From contig CAZOSB010000001.1 in the NCBI GenBank assembly GCA_964582545.1, positions 202,677 through 266,676 on the forward strand: a stretch of 64,000 nt of DNA. Direction: 5' to 3'. The DNA comes from JAVVUJ01 sp964582545 (lineage in GTDB: Bacteria > Bacillota > Clostridia > Peptostreptococcales > Anaerovoracaceae). The notes below the pieces were generated by a model that was not told the origin of the DNA, did no database searches, and was given only the letters and a program-made list of their open reading frames with translations. Of this stretch, positions 1 to 9,013 are shown in pieces; the stretch's first letter is position 1; each line of letters starts with the position of its first letter. Both the position numbers and the translations under genes were made by a program.

Positions 1-75
1 TTATGTTATATTTTTAAATTTATATTAGGATTATTTTTTAATATTTAATTTTTTAAAACAAGGAGGAATCATTTT

Positions 76-1065
76 ATGGCAGTTAATTTAAAGGGCAGAA
101 GCTTTTTAACATTGATGGATTTTACCCCCGGTGAAATTCGTTATCTATTGGATTTATCAAAGGACTTAAAAGCGAAGAAAAGACAAGGGGTGTACAATTA
201 TCGGTTAAAGGGTAAGAATGTAGTATTACTCTTTGAAAAAACATCCACCAGAACTCGATGCGCTTTTGAGGTGGCGTGCTTAGAAGAAGGTGCCCACGTG
301 ACATTTTTAGATTCCGGCAGTTCTCAAATGGGGAAAAAAGAGTCTTTGGAAGATACGGCAAAGGTACTTGGTAGGTTTTATGATGGTATAGAATATCGGG
401 GATATGAACAAAAAGTAGTAGAAGACTTGGCAAAATATTCAGGTGTTCCGGTGTGGAATGGACTGACGGATATAGATCATCCGACACAAATTTTAGCAGA
501 CCTGATGACCATTGAAGAGCATGTGTCCAAGCCTTTGAATAAAATCAAAGTCGTGTTCTGCGGAGACATCAGGAACAACATGTCTTACGCATGGATGTAC
601 GGTTGTGCGAAGATGGGCATGCACTTTGTAGCTTATGGACCAAAGGAGCTGGAAGTAGATCAAGACGTATTAAAAGCAGCAGAAGCGGTGGCAAAGGAAA
701 CAGGAGCAGTGATCCAGATTGCTCATACCGATGAATGTCTAAAGGATGCGGACGTCATCTATACGGATGTTTGGGCTTCTATGGGAGAAGAAGCTCAGAT
801 TCCCGAAAAGGTAAGGATGCTCAGTCCATATAAAGTCACTGAAGAAATGTTAGAAAAAACAGGAAATCAGGATGTCATTTTCATGCACTGTCTACCCGCT
901 TTTCACGATTTTGAGACTAAGATGGCAAAGGATTGTATGGAAAAGGGATATGATGTCAGAGAAGTTACAGATGAGGTCTTTAGGAGTCGTCATTCTGTGG
1001 TCTTCGACGAAGCGGAAAACAGAATGCATACCATTAAGGCGGTCATTGTGGCGACTATGTCATAA
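76..1065 (+). CDS. arcB: Ornithine carbamoyltransferase, catabolic
   Basis: 329 residues, the usual length of the family. The carbamoyl-phosphate motif STRTR is at 57-61, HPTQ at 135-138, the ornithine-loop segment DVWASMGEE at 231-239 and HCLP at 271-274, so all hallmark catalytic motifs are intact. In this operon it most likely runs in the catabolic direction: phosphorolysis of citrulline to ornithine and carbamoyl phosphate in the cytoplasm. The ATG follows an AAGGAGG ribosome binding site. It is first of three genes with arcA 63 bases downstream. The anabolic name argF is possible from sequence alone; the neighbours arginine deiminase and carbamate kinase favour arcB. Confidence 0.95.
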   Translation: MAVNLKGRSFLTLMDFTPGEIRYLLDLSKDLKAKKRQGVYNYRLKGKNVVLLFEKTSTRTRCAFEVACLEEGAHVTFLDSGSSQMGKKESLEDTAKVLGRFYDGIEYRGYEQKVVEDLAKYSGVPVWNGLTDIDHPTQILADLMTIEEHVSKPLNKIKVVFCGDIRNNMSYAWMYGCAKMGMHFVAYGPKELEVDQDVLKAAEAVAKETGAVIQIAHTDECLKDADVIYTDVWASMGEEAQIPEKVRMLSPYKVTEEMLEKTGNQDVIFMHCLPAFHDFETKMAKDCMEKGYDVREVTDEVFRSRHSVVFDEAENRMHTIKAVIVATMS

Positions 1066-1128
1066 AGAGATTGTATTATCAATACACTACATTACATTAT
1101 CCATTTTTAAATCGAAGGGAGATCCGTT

Positions 1129-2352
1129 ATGCGGAAAGGTGCAAACATTTATTCTGAGATCGGTAAGTTAAATAGAGTGGTTCTGCACAGGCTGGGAAAA
1201 GAAGTAGAGGGCTTAGTACCCGACAATTTTGAAAGACTGTTATTCGATGATATCCCATATCTGCAAGTGGCGCAAAAGGAACATGATAGCTTTGCAGAGG
1301 TGCTGAGAACCAATGGGGTAGAAGTGCTATATGTGCTGGATGAGGCAGCTAAGGCACTGACGGATGACTCTATCAGGGGGCAATTTGTGGACGAGTTTAT
1401 CAAGGAAAGCGATGTTCATGGGGAAAGCTTGCATGGTAGCTTGAAGGAATATTTTCTGAGTATGAAGGTGGACACTATGCTTCATACCATGATGGCAGGC
1501 GTTAGGAAATCAGATATTTCTGCTATTAAGTCAAAATCACTGACAGATTTTATTAGTGAGGAGTACCCATACTATACGGACCCCATTCCTAACCTGTATT
1601 TTACAAGAGATCCAGGCGCGATTATCGGGGATGGAATCAGTATCAATGCCATGAGTACAAAAGCAAGGCGAAGAGAGTCCTTGATGCTAAAATACATGTA
1701 TGCGCATAATAAAAGCCTATTTCCGGAAGGCACGAACAAGTGGTATGACTATTACAGCCCTAACCCCATTGAGGGGGGCGATATGTTAGTGTTATCCAAA
1801 GAAGTGGTGGCCATTGGGCATAGCCAGAGGACTTCTGCCAATGCCATAGAAATCTTTGCGAATAAATTACTGAACAGTGATAATAGCTTTAAAAAAGTTT
1901 TAGTTTTTGAAATTCCTAAAAAAAGAGCATTTATGCATTTGGACACGGTGTTTACCATGGTGGATTACGATAAGTTTACAATTCACCCTGAAATAGAAGG
2001 ACCTTTGCACATCTTTGAGGTGAGCTGCGAAAAGAAGGGTGAAATCCATTTTTCAGGCAGCACTGACCGATTAGAGACAATCTTAGCTAAGGAATTAAAG
2101 CTACCGGCTGTAGACTTAATCAGATGCGGTGGCTCTGACAAGATGGCGGCACAGAGAGAACAGTGGAGCGATGGTTCCAATACGTTGGCTATTGCACCCG
2201 GTATGGTTGTAACCTATGATAGGAATTACGTGACCAATGAATTGTTGGATAAGAGCGGTGTAAAGGTATTGACCATTCCCAGCTCCGAGCTTTCCAGAGG
2301 TAGGGGTGGTCCTAGGTGCATGAGTATGCCGATCAACAGAGAGGATTTATAG
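1129..2352 (+). CDS. arcA: Arginine deiminase
   Basis: 407 residues, the typical size. It hydrolyses arginine to citrulline and ammonia, the first step of the ADI pathway. The N-terminal SEIGKLNRVVLHRLGKE segment, FTRDP at 158-162, the EGGD segment, catalytic His270 in MHLDTVF and nucleophile Cys397 in GGPRCMSMP near the C-terminus are all present, so the enzyme should be active. The ATG is preceded by GAAGGGAG. It sits between arcB and arcC with a 10-base gap to arcC, consistent with one transcript. Confidence 0.97.
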   Translation: MRKGANIYSEIGKLNRVVLHRLGKEVEGLVPDNFERLLFDDIPYLQVAQKEHDSFAEVLRTNGVEVLYVLDEAAKALTDDSIRGQFVDEFIKESDVHGESLHGSLKEYFLSMKVDTMLHTMMAGVRKSDISAIKSKSLTDFISEEYPYYTDPIPNLYFTRDPGAIIGDGISINAMSTKARRRESLMLKYMYAHNKSLFPEGTNKWYDYYSPNPIEGGDMLVLSKEVVAIGHSQRTSANAIEIFANKLLNSDNSFKKVLVFEIPKKRAFMHLDTVFTMVDYDKFTIHPEIEGPLHIFEVSCEKKGEIHFSGSTDRLETILAKELKLPAVDLIRCGGSDKMAAQREQWSDGSNTLAIAPGMVVTYDRNYVTNELLDKSGVKVLTIPSSELSRGRGGPRCMSMPINREDL

Positions 2353-2362
2353 GAGGTTCAGC

Positions 2363-3325
2363 ATGGATAAAAATCATAATATTCCCCAAAAAATTGTCAT
2401 CGCGTTAGGGGGTAATGCTCTTCAGCAAGGCAACGATCAAGCTACGGCTGAGGCTCAGTTGCAAGTTGTGAGGGACACTTGTGAGCATCTAGCAGAAATC
2501 AGCTGTAGAGGGTATGAGATTGCAGTAGTTCACGGAAATGGTCCTCAGGTGGGCAGAATTCTGCTGGCATCAGAAATCGCGAAAGATATTACGCCTGCCA
2601 TGCCCTTTGATGTATGTGGCGCCATGAGCCAAGGGTATATTGGCTATCATATTCAACAATGCCTAAAATACGCTTTAAATTTGAGAAACAAAAATATCCC
2701 GGTGGTCACCATGGCTACACAAATGATCATTGAGGCCAACGATCCGGCTTTTCAAAATCCTACAAAACCCATAGGAGCGTTCTATACTGAGGAAGAGGCC
2801 AAGCAGTTGGAAAAGGAAAAGGGCTATACGGTAAAGGAGGATTCCGGTCGAGGTTGGAGAAGAGTGGTGCCATCTCCCATACCGAGAAAAATCGTTGAGA
2901 TTGAAGCGGTAAAAAAGCTTTGGGAATCCACCATCGTCATTACCTGCGGAGGAGGAGGAATTCCGGTTATTGAAGAGGCAGACGGAAGCCTCACAGGTAC
3001 CGCAGCAGTGATTGACAAAGATTTTGCGGCGGAGCTTCTGGCTGAGCAAATTAAGGTGGATATTCTAATGATTTTAACAGAGGTGGAATACGTCTGCCTC
3101 GATTACAATACTCCTAATGAGAAGAGATTGCATCGATTAAACCTTTCCAACGCGGCTAAATATGTGCAAGATGGGCATTTTGCGGAGGGTAGCATGTTAC
3201 CAAAGATGTTGGCCGCCATGAAGTTTGTGAGGGCAAATCCTACCAAGTGCGCCATTATTACCTCCATTGATAAGGCGATTGATGCTTTAGATGGAAGAAC
3301 GGGAACCATAATCACATTTGCTTAA
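2363..3325 (+). CDS. arcC: Carbamate kinase
   Basis: 320 residues of the amino-acid kinase fold. It transfers phosphate from carbamoyl phosphate to ADP, the ATP-yielding last step of the arginine deiminase pathway. Visible motifs are IALGGNALQQG at the N-terminus, VHGNGPQVG, the glycine-rich TCGGGGIPV and the C-terminal AEGSMLPK typical of carbamate kinases. A strong AGGAGGTT site overlaps the arcA stop region, so translation is probably coupled. No arginine/ornithine antiporter (arcD) follows; a terminator lies about 50 bases after the stop. Confidence 0.96.
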   Translation: MDKNHNIPQKIVIALGGNALQQGNDQATAEAQLQVVRDTCEHLAEISCRGYEIAVVHGNGPQVGRILLASEIAKDITPAMPFDVCGAMSQGYIGYHIQQCLKYALNLRNKNIPVVTMATQMIIEANDPAFQNPTKPIGAFYTEEEAKQLEKEKGYTVKEDSGRGWRRVVPSPIPRKIVEIEAVKKLWESTIVITCGGGGIPVIEEADGSLTGTAAVIDKDFAAELLAEQIKVDILMILTEVEYVCLDYNTPNEKRLHRLNLSNAAKYVQDGHFAEGSMLPKMLAAMKFVRANPTKCAIITSIDKAIDALDGRTGTIITFA

Positions 3326-3371
3326 TGATAAAATAGTAAAGAGTTCGTAAAGCATCGAAAAAGGTATACAC

Positions 3372-3422
3372 AATCCAATTTGATTATCGCGGGAAGCGGC
3401 GAGGTCAAGTTGGATTTTTTTT
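3372..3422 (+). terminator. Rho-independent terminator of the arc operon
   Basis: An imperfect inverted repeat with arms AATCCAATTTGA (3372-3383) and TCAAGTTGGATT (3405-3416) is followed by a run of T ending at 3422. It lies between arcC and the spoVA cluster and fits the end of the arcBAC transcript. Confidence 0.8.
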
Positions 3423-3522
3423 GCCATAAATAGGAATGAATTTAAGCGAAATGTACATAATAAGAGGGTCAAATTGGTACGAAGTGTGCCTATCTAGCCG
3501 TAATAAAAGAGGTGAGTAGAAG

Positions 3523-3984
3523 ATGGAAATAAATCAGAAAAAAGAAGAAAAGACCAAACATTATGAGAAATATATCAAGCAATTTTCTCCTAAGCCTTCC
3601 TATTTTTCTAACATCATCAAAGCATTTATTTTTGGAGGACTTATTTGTGATGTGGCATTTTATGTACAAGGTATGATTGAAGGTATGGGGGTTAGCAAGG
3701 AAGATGCAGGCTCCTTTGTGACGGTAATACTCGTTTGCAGTGCCCAATTACTAACAGGGATCGGAGTTTTTGATAGCATTGCAAAGTATGCAGGAGCTGG
3801 AGTGATTGTACCCATCACCGGCTTTGCAAACTCCATGGTTGCGCCGGCCATAGAATATAAAAAAGAAGGGTTGATACTGGGTGTAGGAGCCAAGCTGTTC
3901 AGCCTTGCAGGTCCGGTGCTAGTGGCAGGTATCTGCACAAGCACCGTTATTGGGATGATTTATTACGTTATAGGAAAAATATAA
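3523..3984 (+). CDS. spoVAC: Stage V sporulation protein AC
   Basis: 153 residues with about four hydrophobic membrane segments (roughly 28-48, 59-80, 88-105, 125-150) and the family segments VAFYVQGMIEGMG and VPITGFANSMVAPA. SpoVAC is a membrane subunit of the SpoVA system that moves dipicolinic acid into the developing spore and releases it at germination. The start ATG has a GAGGTGAG site. It is first of spoVAC-spoVAD-spoVAE, the minimal set common in Clostridia; spoVAA, AB, AEa and AF are not in the window. Expression would be expected from a forespore sigma-G promoter, but I could not identify one convincingly. Confidence 0.93.
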   Translation: MEINQKKEEKTKHYEKYIKQFSPKPSYFSNIIKAFIFGGLICDVAFYVQGMIEGMGVSKEDAGSFVTVILVCSAQLLTGIGVFDSIAKYAGAGVIVPITGFANSMVAPAIEYKKEGLILGVGAKLFSLAGPVLVAGICTSTVIGMIYYVIGKI

Positions 3985-4003
3985 ATTAATTAAAGGTGTA
4001 TTT

Positions 4004-5035
4004 ATGGGAAAACAAACATTATTTTTTAATCAGCGACCCAGAATTATAGGGGCAGCCACCGTTGTGGGGGAAAAAGAGGGAAAAGGCCCTATGAGTAAAT
4101 GGTTTGACCTCATTCTGGAAGAAGATACGTTTGGGGAGAAGACCTGGGAAAAGTCAGAAAGCAAGATGTTAAAGCAAGCGATTTTAATATCGTTGCTAAA
4201 AAGCGGTAAGGAAAAAGAAGATATTGATGCACTGCTCACCGGAGACCTATTAAATCAACTCATGTCATCTTCTTTTATGGCCAGAGATTTGGGTATCCCT
4301 TTCTTAGGGCTTTATGGTGCTTGTTCAGCAATGACGGAGGCCATGCTAATCGGTTCTGCATTGGTGGATGGAGGTCATGCTCGTAATGTAATCGGAGGCG
4401 CATCCAGTCATTACTGCACAGCGGAAAGGCAATTTCGAATGCCATTGGAGCATGGAAATCAAAGACCTCCAACGGCCCAATGGACCACAACTGCGGCGGG
4501 GGCGGTAACGATTTCCGCTGATGTTGGCAAAGAAATCAAAGGGGAAGTAGAGAAACCTATTTATATTACTCATGGAACCATCGGTAAAATCATAGACACA
4601 GGTGTGAAGGATGCCAACCAAATGGGTGCGGCTATGGCACCTGCGGCCGTTGACACTATCATTACACATTTGAATGATACCGGTAGAAATCCTGATTTTT
4701 ACGATACCATTTTAACGGGCGATTTAGGGTTAATAGGGAGAGAGATAGCAAGGGACCTTTTAAGCGCCCAAGGGGCAAAAGTTACTGAAAACTATGATGA
4801 TTGCGGGGCAATGATGTTTTATAAGGAACAGGATGCACATAGTGGAGGAAGCGGATGCGGTTGTTCTGCCTCTATCTTTGCAGGATATGTAGTCAAGGAA
4901 ATGAAAAAAGGAAAAATTAAGAATGCACTTCTTTTGTCAACTGGAGCACTACTATCGACGATCAGTTCCTTTCAGGGAGAATCTATACCTGGCATCGCCC
5001 ATGCAGTAGCATTGACCACGGAGCTACCTGAGTAG
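4004..5035 (+). CDS. spoVAD: Stage V sporulation protein AD
   Basis: 343 residues with a thiolase-like fold. SpoVAD is a soluble protein of the SpoVA complex that binds dipicolinic acid. The GACSAMTEA segment (Cys107 at the position of the thiolase cysteine), VIGGASSHYCTAERQFR and TGDLGLIGREI are characteristic. The ATG follows AAAGGTG 19 bases after spoVAC, and spoVAE follows at 37 bases, so the three genes look co-transcribed. Confidence 0.94.
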   Translation: MGKQTLFFNQRPRIIGAATVVGEKEGKGPMSKWFDLILEEDTFGEKTWEKSESKMLKQAILISLLKSGKEKEDIDALLTGDLLNQLMSSSFMARDLGIPFLGLYGACSAMTEAMLIGSALVDGGHARNVIGGASSHYCTAERQFRMPLEHGNQRPPTAQWTTTAAGAVTISADVGKEIKGEVEKPIYITHGTIGKIIDTGVKDANQMGAAMAPAAVDTIITHLNDTGRNPDFYDTILTGDLGLIGREIARDLLSAQGAKVTENYDDCGAMMFYKEQDAHSGGSGCGCSASIFAGYVVKEMKKGKIKNALLLSTGALLSTISSFQGESIPGIAHAVALTTELPE

Positions 5036-5072
5036 CATAATTTTAAATTAATAAATAGGAAAGGAAACTGAA

Positions 5073-5429
5073 ATGGAGTATTTAACCGTATTTCTTATAG
5101 GGGGAGCAATCTGCGTGATCGGTCAGATCTTAATGGATACTACTAAGCTGACAGCACCTAGAATTTTAGTTTTACTTGTGGTGGTGGGTGCTATACTGAC
5201 TGGTGTAGGACTATATGAGCCCTTAGTAGAGCTTGGCAAGAATGGGGCTACCGTTCCTTTGCCCGGATTTGGGTATGCATTAGCAAAGGGCGCCATAGAT
5301 GGAGCCCAATCTGATGGGTTTTTAGGTGCGTTAACGGGAGCAATTAAAAACACTGCCGCAGGGATTACCGCAGCAGTGCTTTTCGGATATTTGATCGCTC
5401 TAATTTTTTCTCCTAAATCAAAACGATAG
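5073..5429 (+). CDS. spoVAE: Stage V sporulation protein AE (AEb type)
   Basis: 118 residues, strongly hydrophobic, with about four membrane segments and the conserved PLPGFGYALAKGAIDGA stretch of the SpoVAEb family. It is the second membrane subunit of the dipicolinate channel. The AGGAAAGG site precedes the ATG. The gene ends 10 bases before the convergent penicillin-binding protein gene; no clear terminator is visible between them. Confidence 0.92.
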   Translation: MEYLTVFLIGGAICVIGQILMDTTKLTAPRILVLLVVVGAILTGVGLYEPLVELGKNGATVPLPGFGYALAKGAIDGAQSDGFLGALTGAIKNTAAGITAAVLFGYLIALIFSPKSKR

Positions 5430-5439
5430 TTTTAAATTT

Positions 5440-8400
5440 TTATTCCACTACAACCCAAGAGGGCGGTTCTTCTACCAAAGGTGGAAGACTGGGAGTCGGT
5501 TCCGGAGTTGGTGTCGGTTCCGGGGTTGGTTCAGGCTTAGGTGTAGGATTCGGAGTAGGCGTTGGGTTTGGAGTAGGGGTCGGAGTAGGAGTAGGGTTGG
5601 GAGTTGGCGTAGGTTCCGGTGGCTGTGAAGGTTGATCCGGTGTAGTTGGATTTTCTTCTGGAGTCTCTTCCTCTTCTTCCTTTTTTGGTACATTAGCACC
5701 AGCCGGGTAGGAGCCTTTAAAGGTTGAAGATGGTTGGGTACCTTTTATAAAGTACTCCGCTACACTGCCTCCCCCGGAGGGAAGGTAACCGTTAAAGGAA
5801 TCTACATATGCGGAAACCACGTTATCCGGTCGGGCAAATTTTCCGGAAGGCAATCCCGTATGAACCTGTCTCATTATTTTTGCCCATACTCTGGTGGCAG
5901 AGATACTTCCTTGACCCAATTCTATATTCACATCATTTCCAATCCATAAAGCGGCGGAATAATAGGGAGTATAACCCACAAACCAAGCATCGTAGTTATC
6001 GTTTGTGGTTCCTGTTTTTCCTGCTACAGGTTGATTGGGGATAGCGGCGTTTCCTGCAATACCTGCAACTACGGCTGAGCGTAACATATCAGTCATGATA
6101 AAAGCAACACCTTTATCCATAGCTTGCACATAATTGTGGTTTGCTTCCAAGATCACTTCATCTTTTTTATTGGTTACTTTGGTATAAGAGCTAGGGGAAG
6201 TATAGGTTCCGCCATTTGCAAAAGCTCCATATGCGGCCGTCATTTCCAACGGGGAAACACCGTAGGTCATACCTCCCAAAGCCATGGCGGCTGGATTTAA
6301 ATCGCTGACAGCACCTTCTTCTACGATGGACGTGATACCGAGACTCTTAGCGAATTTCACAGATCGACTCACTCCGATATCGTTAAAAACTTTTACTGCA
6401 CAAGTGTTGACGGATTGCTCAATTGCTACTCTCATTCGGGTCATTCCCTTATAACCTGTGTACCAGTTTTTTGGCCACATTTTTCCATCGGGAAGCTTAA
6501 TGGGAGCATCGTTGATAGAGCTGGCAGCTGTCCAGAAATTTCCATAAACTTGAGTTCTATCGGTTACTGCATTGCCCCCTCCATTCAACTGATCTACGCT
6601 TGCTTGCAGGGCAGGACCATAGGCGCCGATGGGTTTCATAGAAGATCCTGGCTGTCGGGGACTGGTTGCACGGTTGTATAAGAGCTTTCCGGTGACACCA
6701 CGACCTCCAACCATAGCTTTTATAGCACCTTGTTTATAGTCCATAATGACCATGGAGGACTGAGGCTGTACGGTTTTTTGCTTTAATGCATATTTATCTC
6801 CTCCGATAACGATTCCGTTGTTTCCAAATTGTAAGAATCCCGGATGGTCAGCATTTAACTGAGGACTTATGATTAAATTACCGTTTGCATCTTTGCTTTT
6901 ATATTGCTGTGGAATTTTTATAACGCCACCTTTGATTCCGTAGAAGGTACCGTTTTCAATCACATACATATCCTTAAATTCTACGCTGTAATCCGTGCCT
7001 CCTTGCACTTCAGTATTGTAAAAGTTCAATCTTTTCCCTGAATAAACCAAAATACTTCCATCGGAGTTTACCGCGTATTCGTCTGGACCTAGAGTAAAGT
7101 TCCCATTGGCATCAAAATAGTTATTGTAGGAATGTAGCATAATTTTTCCGTTAGAATCCAATATATTTTGAGCTTTATCTCTTCTTAAATTAACCACAGA
7201 AGGGAAATTCCCATTGTTTGCAAATTCTGTTTCTACAATTTTTTGCATCTGTGTATTCATGGTGGTGTAAATTCTAAGTCCGCCGTTATATAATCTGTAT
7301 CTAGCATCCGATTCACTTATTTTTAAGGTATCCATCAGTCCTTGAATTACATCGTTGATTACATAATCTGCAAAATATGAAGTAATTTCTCTAGTGGTAT
7401 CCTCGCTGGGGTTAATGGATGCGCGCATATCATAGGCTAAGGCCTCTTGGTATTGTTCCTCTGTAATTTTACCTTGTTCTTTCATAAAGTAAAGTACCAA
7501 GTCTTTACGCTTTGTAAACAGGTCATTGTATAAGAAGGTGTATTCGCTAGTAGTGTAGATGATGTTAGGATCATCTGCAGCTACCTGATCATGGGAATAT
7601 CTTTTAATTAACGCAGTTCGGTCAGGAGCTTGTGGTAAGCTAGCCAAGGTGGCACATTCTGCCAACGTTAAGTCTGCCACATTTTTAGAAAAATAAGATT
7701 GAGATGCGGCCTGAACTCCATTGGAAGTAAATCCTAAGTAAATGGTATTTAAGTAAGCCTCTAATATCTGCTCTTTGGAAAGATGTTTTTCAAGTAACAC
7801 CGTATAATAAGCTTCTTTTAACTTTCGATCCAAGGATCGTTCAGCTTTCATTTCCGCGAGATAAAGGTTTCTGGCCAGTTGTTGGGTTATGGTGCTGGTG
7901 CCGCTGATGGAACCTTCACCAAAGACACTTTCCTTAATGGCACCTAAGATTCTAATAAAATTAAATCCGCTATGTTCCCAGAAGGTTTTGTCTTCGATGG
8001 CTACAAAAGCGTTGATTAAGTCGGGAGAAAGCTCCGTAAAGGAAATATTGGTTCTAAAACCTTCTTTGGAGACTAAATTATCGATGACTTGCCCTTGGTC
8101 GTCGTACATAGTAGAGTTCTCACTCAGCAAAGAATAGATGGTTTCTGGATTAATTGGAGGGGCTGACAAGATAATGGATGTCAAAGTTGCTGCTCCAATA
8201 GCACCAATGACAAGAAAAATAACAACAATTGCAGTAAATACTTTTTTTGTCTTAGACTTTTTTTTACTTGATTTTGTAAATATTTTTTTCTGCTTTCCTT
8301 CCATATTAACCTCTGACTCTAATTCTTCAAAACTTATTCCGCTAACTTTTGCAGTTTGTTTTTGTTGTAAAATAATTTCCTCTGTTTTTTCCATATTTGC

Positions 8401-8733
8401 GGTGTTGAATTTCCCTTTGGTCTTTGATTTTGCCTTTTGATGTCTTTGCGATCTACCTACAAATTCTGGTTTTGATTCTATCTGTTCCTCTAAATCAGAA
8501 AAGTGATTTTTATTTTCAAAATGCTTTCTTAAGAAATCAGGATCTTCACTTGACCAATCACTTTCGGATCCTTTTGCTCGAGGGGAGGAGCCGTTCTGAC
8601 GTGAATTATTCTCTGATACTTTCCCTAAGGTGTCACTGATGGTATCAAATCTACTTAAAAACCCATCTATGTCGTCTTCTTCACTAGTCACTTTATTACC
8701 TTTATCTAAGTTTTTATTTTTTTCATCATTCAT
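5440..8733 (-). CDS. Class A penicillin-binding protein (PBP1A type)
   Basis: About 1097 residues, longer than usual for the class. Order from the ATG at 8733: charged cytoplasmic tail of about 164 residues, membrane anchor 165-190, GT51 glycosyltransferase with EDKTFWEHSG (catalytic Glu247) and GTSTITQQLARN, then transpeptidase with SSMK (Ser697), SVN (Ser774) and KTG (906-908). The C-terminus is an extracellular proline/threonine/glutamate tail of PTPTPNPT-like repeats. It polymerises and cross-links peptidoglycan at the membrane. The ATG at 8733 was chosen because AGGTGAT lies 4 bases upstream; an in-frame GTG at 8742 has no such site. A good sigma-A promoter lies upstream. Confidence 0.95.
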   Translation of the reverse strand: MNDEKNKNLDKGNKVTSEEDDIDGFLSRFDTISDTLGKVSENNSRQNGSSPRAKGSESDWSSEDPDFLRKHFENKNHFSDLEEQIESKPEFVGRSQRHQKAKSKTKGKFNTANMEKTEEIILQQKQTAKVSGISFEELESEVNMEGKQKKIFTKSSKKKSKTKKVFTAIVVIFLVIGAIGAATLTSIILSAPPINPETIYSLLSENSTMYDDQGQVIDNLVSKEGFRTNISFTELSPDLINAFVAIEDKTFWEHSGFNFIRILGAIKESVFGEGSISGTSTITQQLARNLYLAEMKAERSLDRKLKEAYYTVLLEKHLSKEQILEAYLNTIYLGFTSNGVQAASQSYFSKNVADLTLAECATLASLPQAPDRTALIKRYSHDQVAADDPNIIYTTSEYTFLYNDLFTKRKDLVLYFMKEQGKITEEQYQEALAYDMRASINPSEDTTREITSYFADYVINDVIQGLMDTLKISESDARYRLYNGGLRIYTTMNTQMQKIVETEFANNGNFPSVVNLRRDKAQNILDSNGKIMLHSYNNYFDANGNFTLGPDEYAVNSDGSILVYSGKRLNFYNTEVQGGTDYSVEFKDMYVIENGTFYGIKGGVIKIPQQYKSKDANGNLIISPQLNADHPGFLQFGNNGIVIGGDKYALKQKTVQPQSSMVIMDYKQGAIKAMVGGRGVTGKLLYNRATSPRQPGSSMKPIGAYGPALQASVDQLNGGGNAVTDRTQVYGNFWTAASSINDAPIKLPDGKMWPKNWYTGYKGMTRMRVAIEQSVNTCAVKVFNDIGVSRSVKFAKSLGITSIVEEGAVSDLNPAAMALGGMTYGVSPLEMTAAYGAFANGGTYTSPSSYTKVTNKKDEVILEANHNYVQAMDKGVAFIMTDMLRSAVVAGIAGNAAIPNQPVAGKTGTTNDNYDAWFVGYTPYYSAALWIGNDVNIELGQGSISATRVWAKIMRQVHTGLPSGKFARPDNVVSAYVDSFNGYLPSGGGSVAEYFIKGTQPSSTFKGSYPAGANVPKKEEEEETPEENPTTPDQPSQPPEPTPTPNPTPTPTPTPNPTPTPNPTPKPEPTPEPTPTPEPTPSLPPLVEEPPSWVVVE

Positions 8734-8768
8734 GATCATCACCTACCTAAATTTCTTCTAGGAAACTT

Positions 8769-8798
8769 GTCTATTTTCGAAAATCCCGAAATCTAGAC
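8769..8798 (-). other. Hairpin in the 5' leader of the PBP gene
   Basis: An imperfect inverted repeat GTCTATTTTCG / CGAAATCTAGAC (one bulge) lies just downstream of the predicted -10 box and about 35 bases before the start codon. There is no T-run, so it is not a terminator. It could stabilise the mRNA 5' end or bind a regulator; the function is unknown. Confidence 0.4.
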
Positions 8799-8805
8799 GA
8801 GAATA

Positions 8806-8834
8806 ATTATAGCACATTAATTGGTAAATGTTAA
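8806..8834 (-). promoter_or_regulatory. Sigma-A promoter of the PBP gene
   Basis: On the minus strand TTAACA (8834-8829), a 17-base spacer and TATAAT (8811-8806) form a near-consensus promoter, about 70 bases upstream of the PBP start. Confidence 0.75.
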
Positions 8835-8892
8835 TAATTATACGAATATTAATTTATTATTACCAAATAATTTGTTTAGACACTGAATTTGA

Positions 8893-8922
8893 TTGAATTG
8901 TTCCGTCAATATATGGTACAAT
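8893..8922 (+). promoter_or_regulatory. Sigma-A promoter of the acyltransferase gene
   Basis: TTGAAT (8893-8898), an 18-base spacer and TACAAT (8917-8922), about 90 bases upstream of the acyltransferase start, divergent from the PBP promoter. Confidence 0.6.
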
Positions 8923-9013
8923 ACAAAAGCCTTAGAAGAATAAAGGGCATTGGAACCATCGGTTACTAATATTTTCATTATTTTGTTTTACAAATGCGGG
9001 GAGAACGGAGAAA

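Noticed and set aside
3440..3500. Sigma-G promoter for spoVAC (CATAATA near 3455)
   Set aside because: The -10-like word has no matching -35 element at the right distance; not supportable by eye.
5472..5699. Alternative minus-strand frame in the PBP C-terminal region
   Set aside because: Shifted-frame reading of the proline/threonine repeats of the PBP gene.
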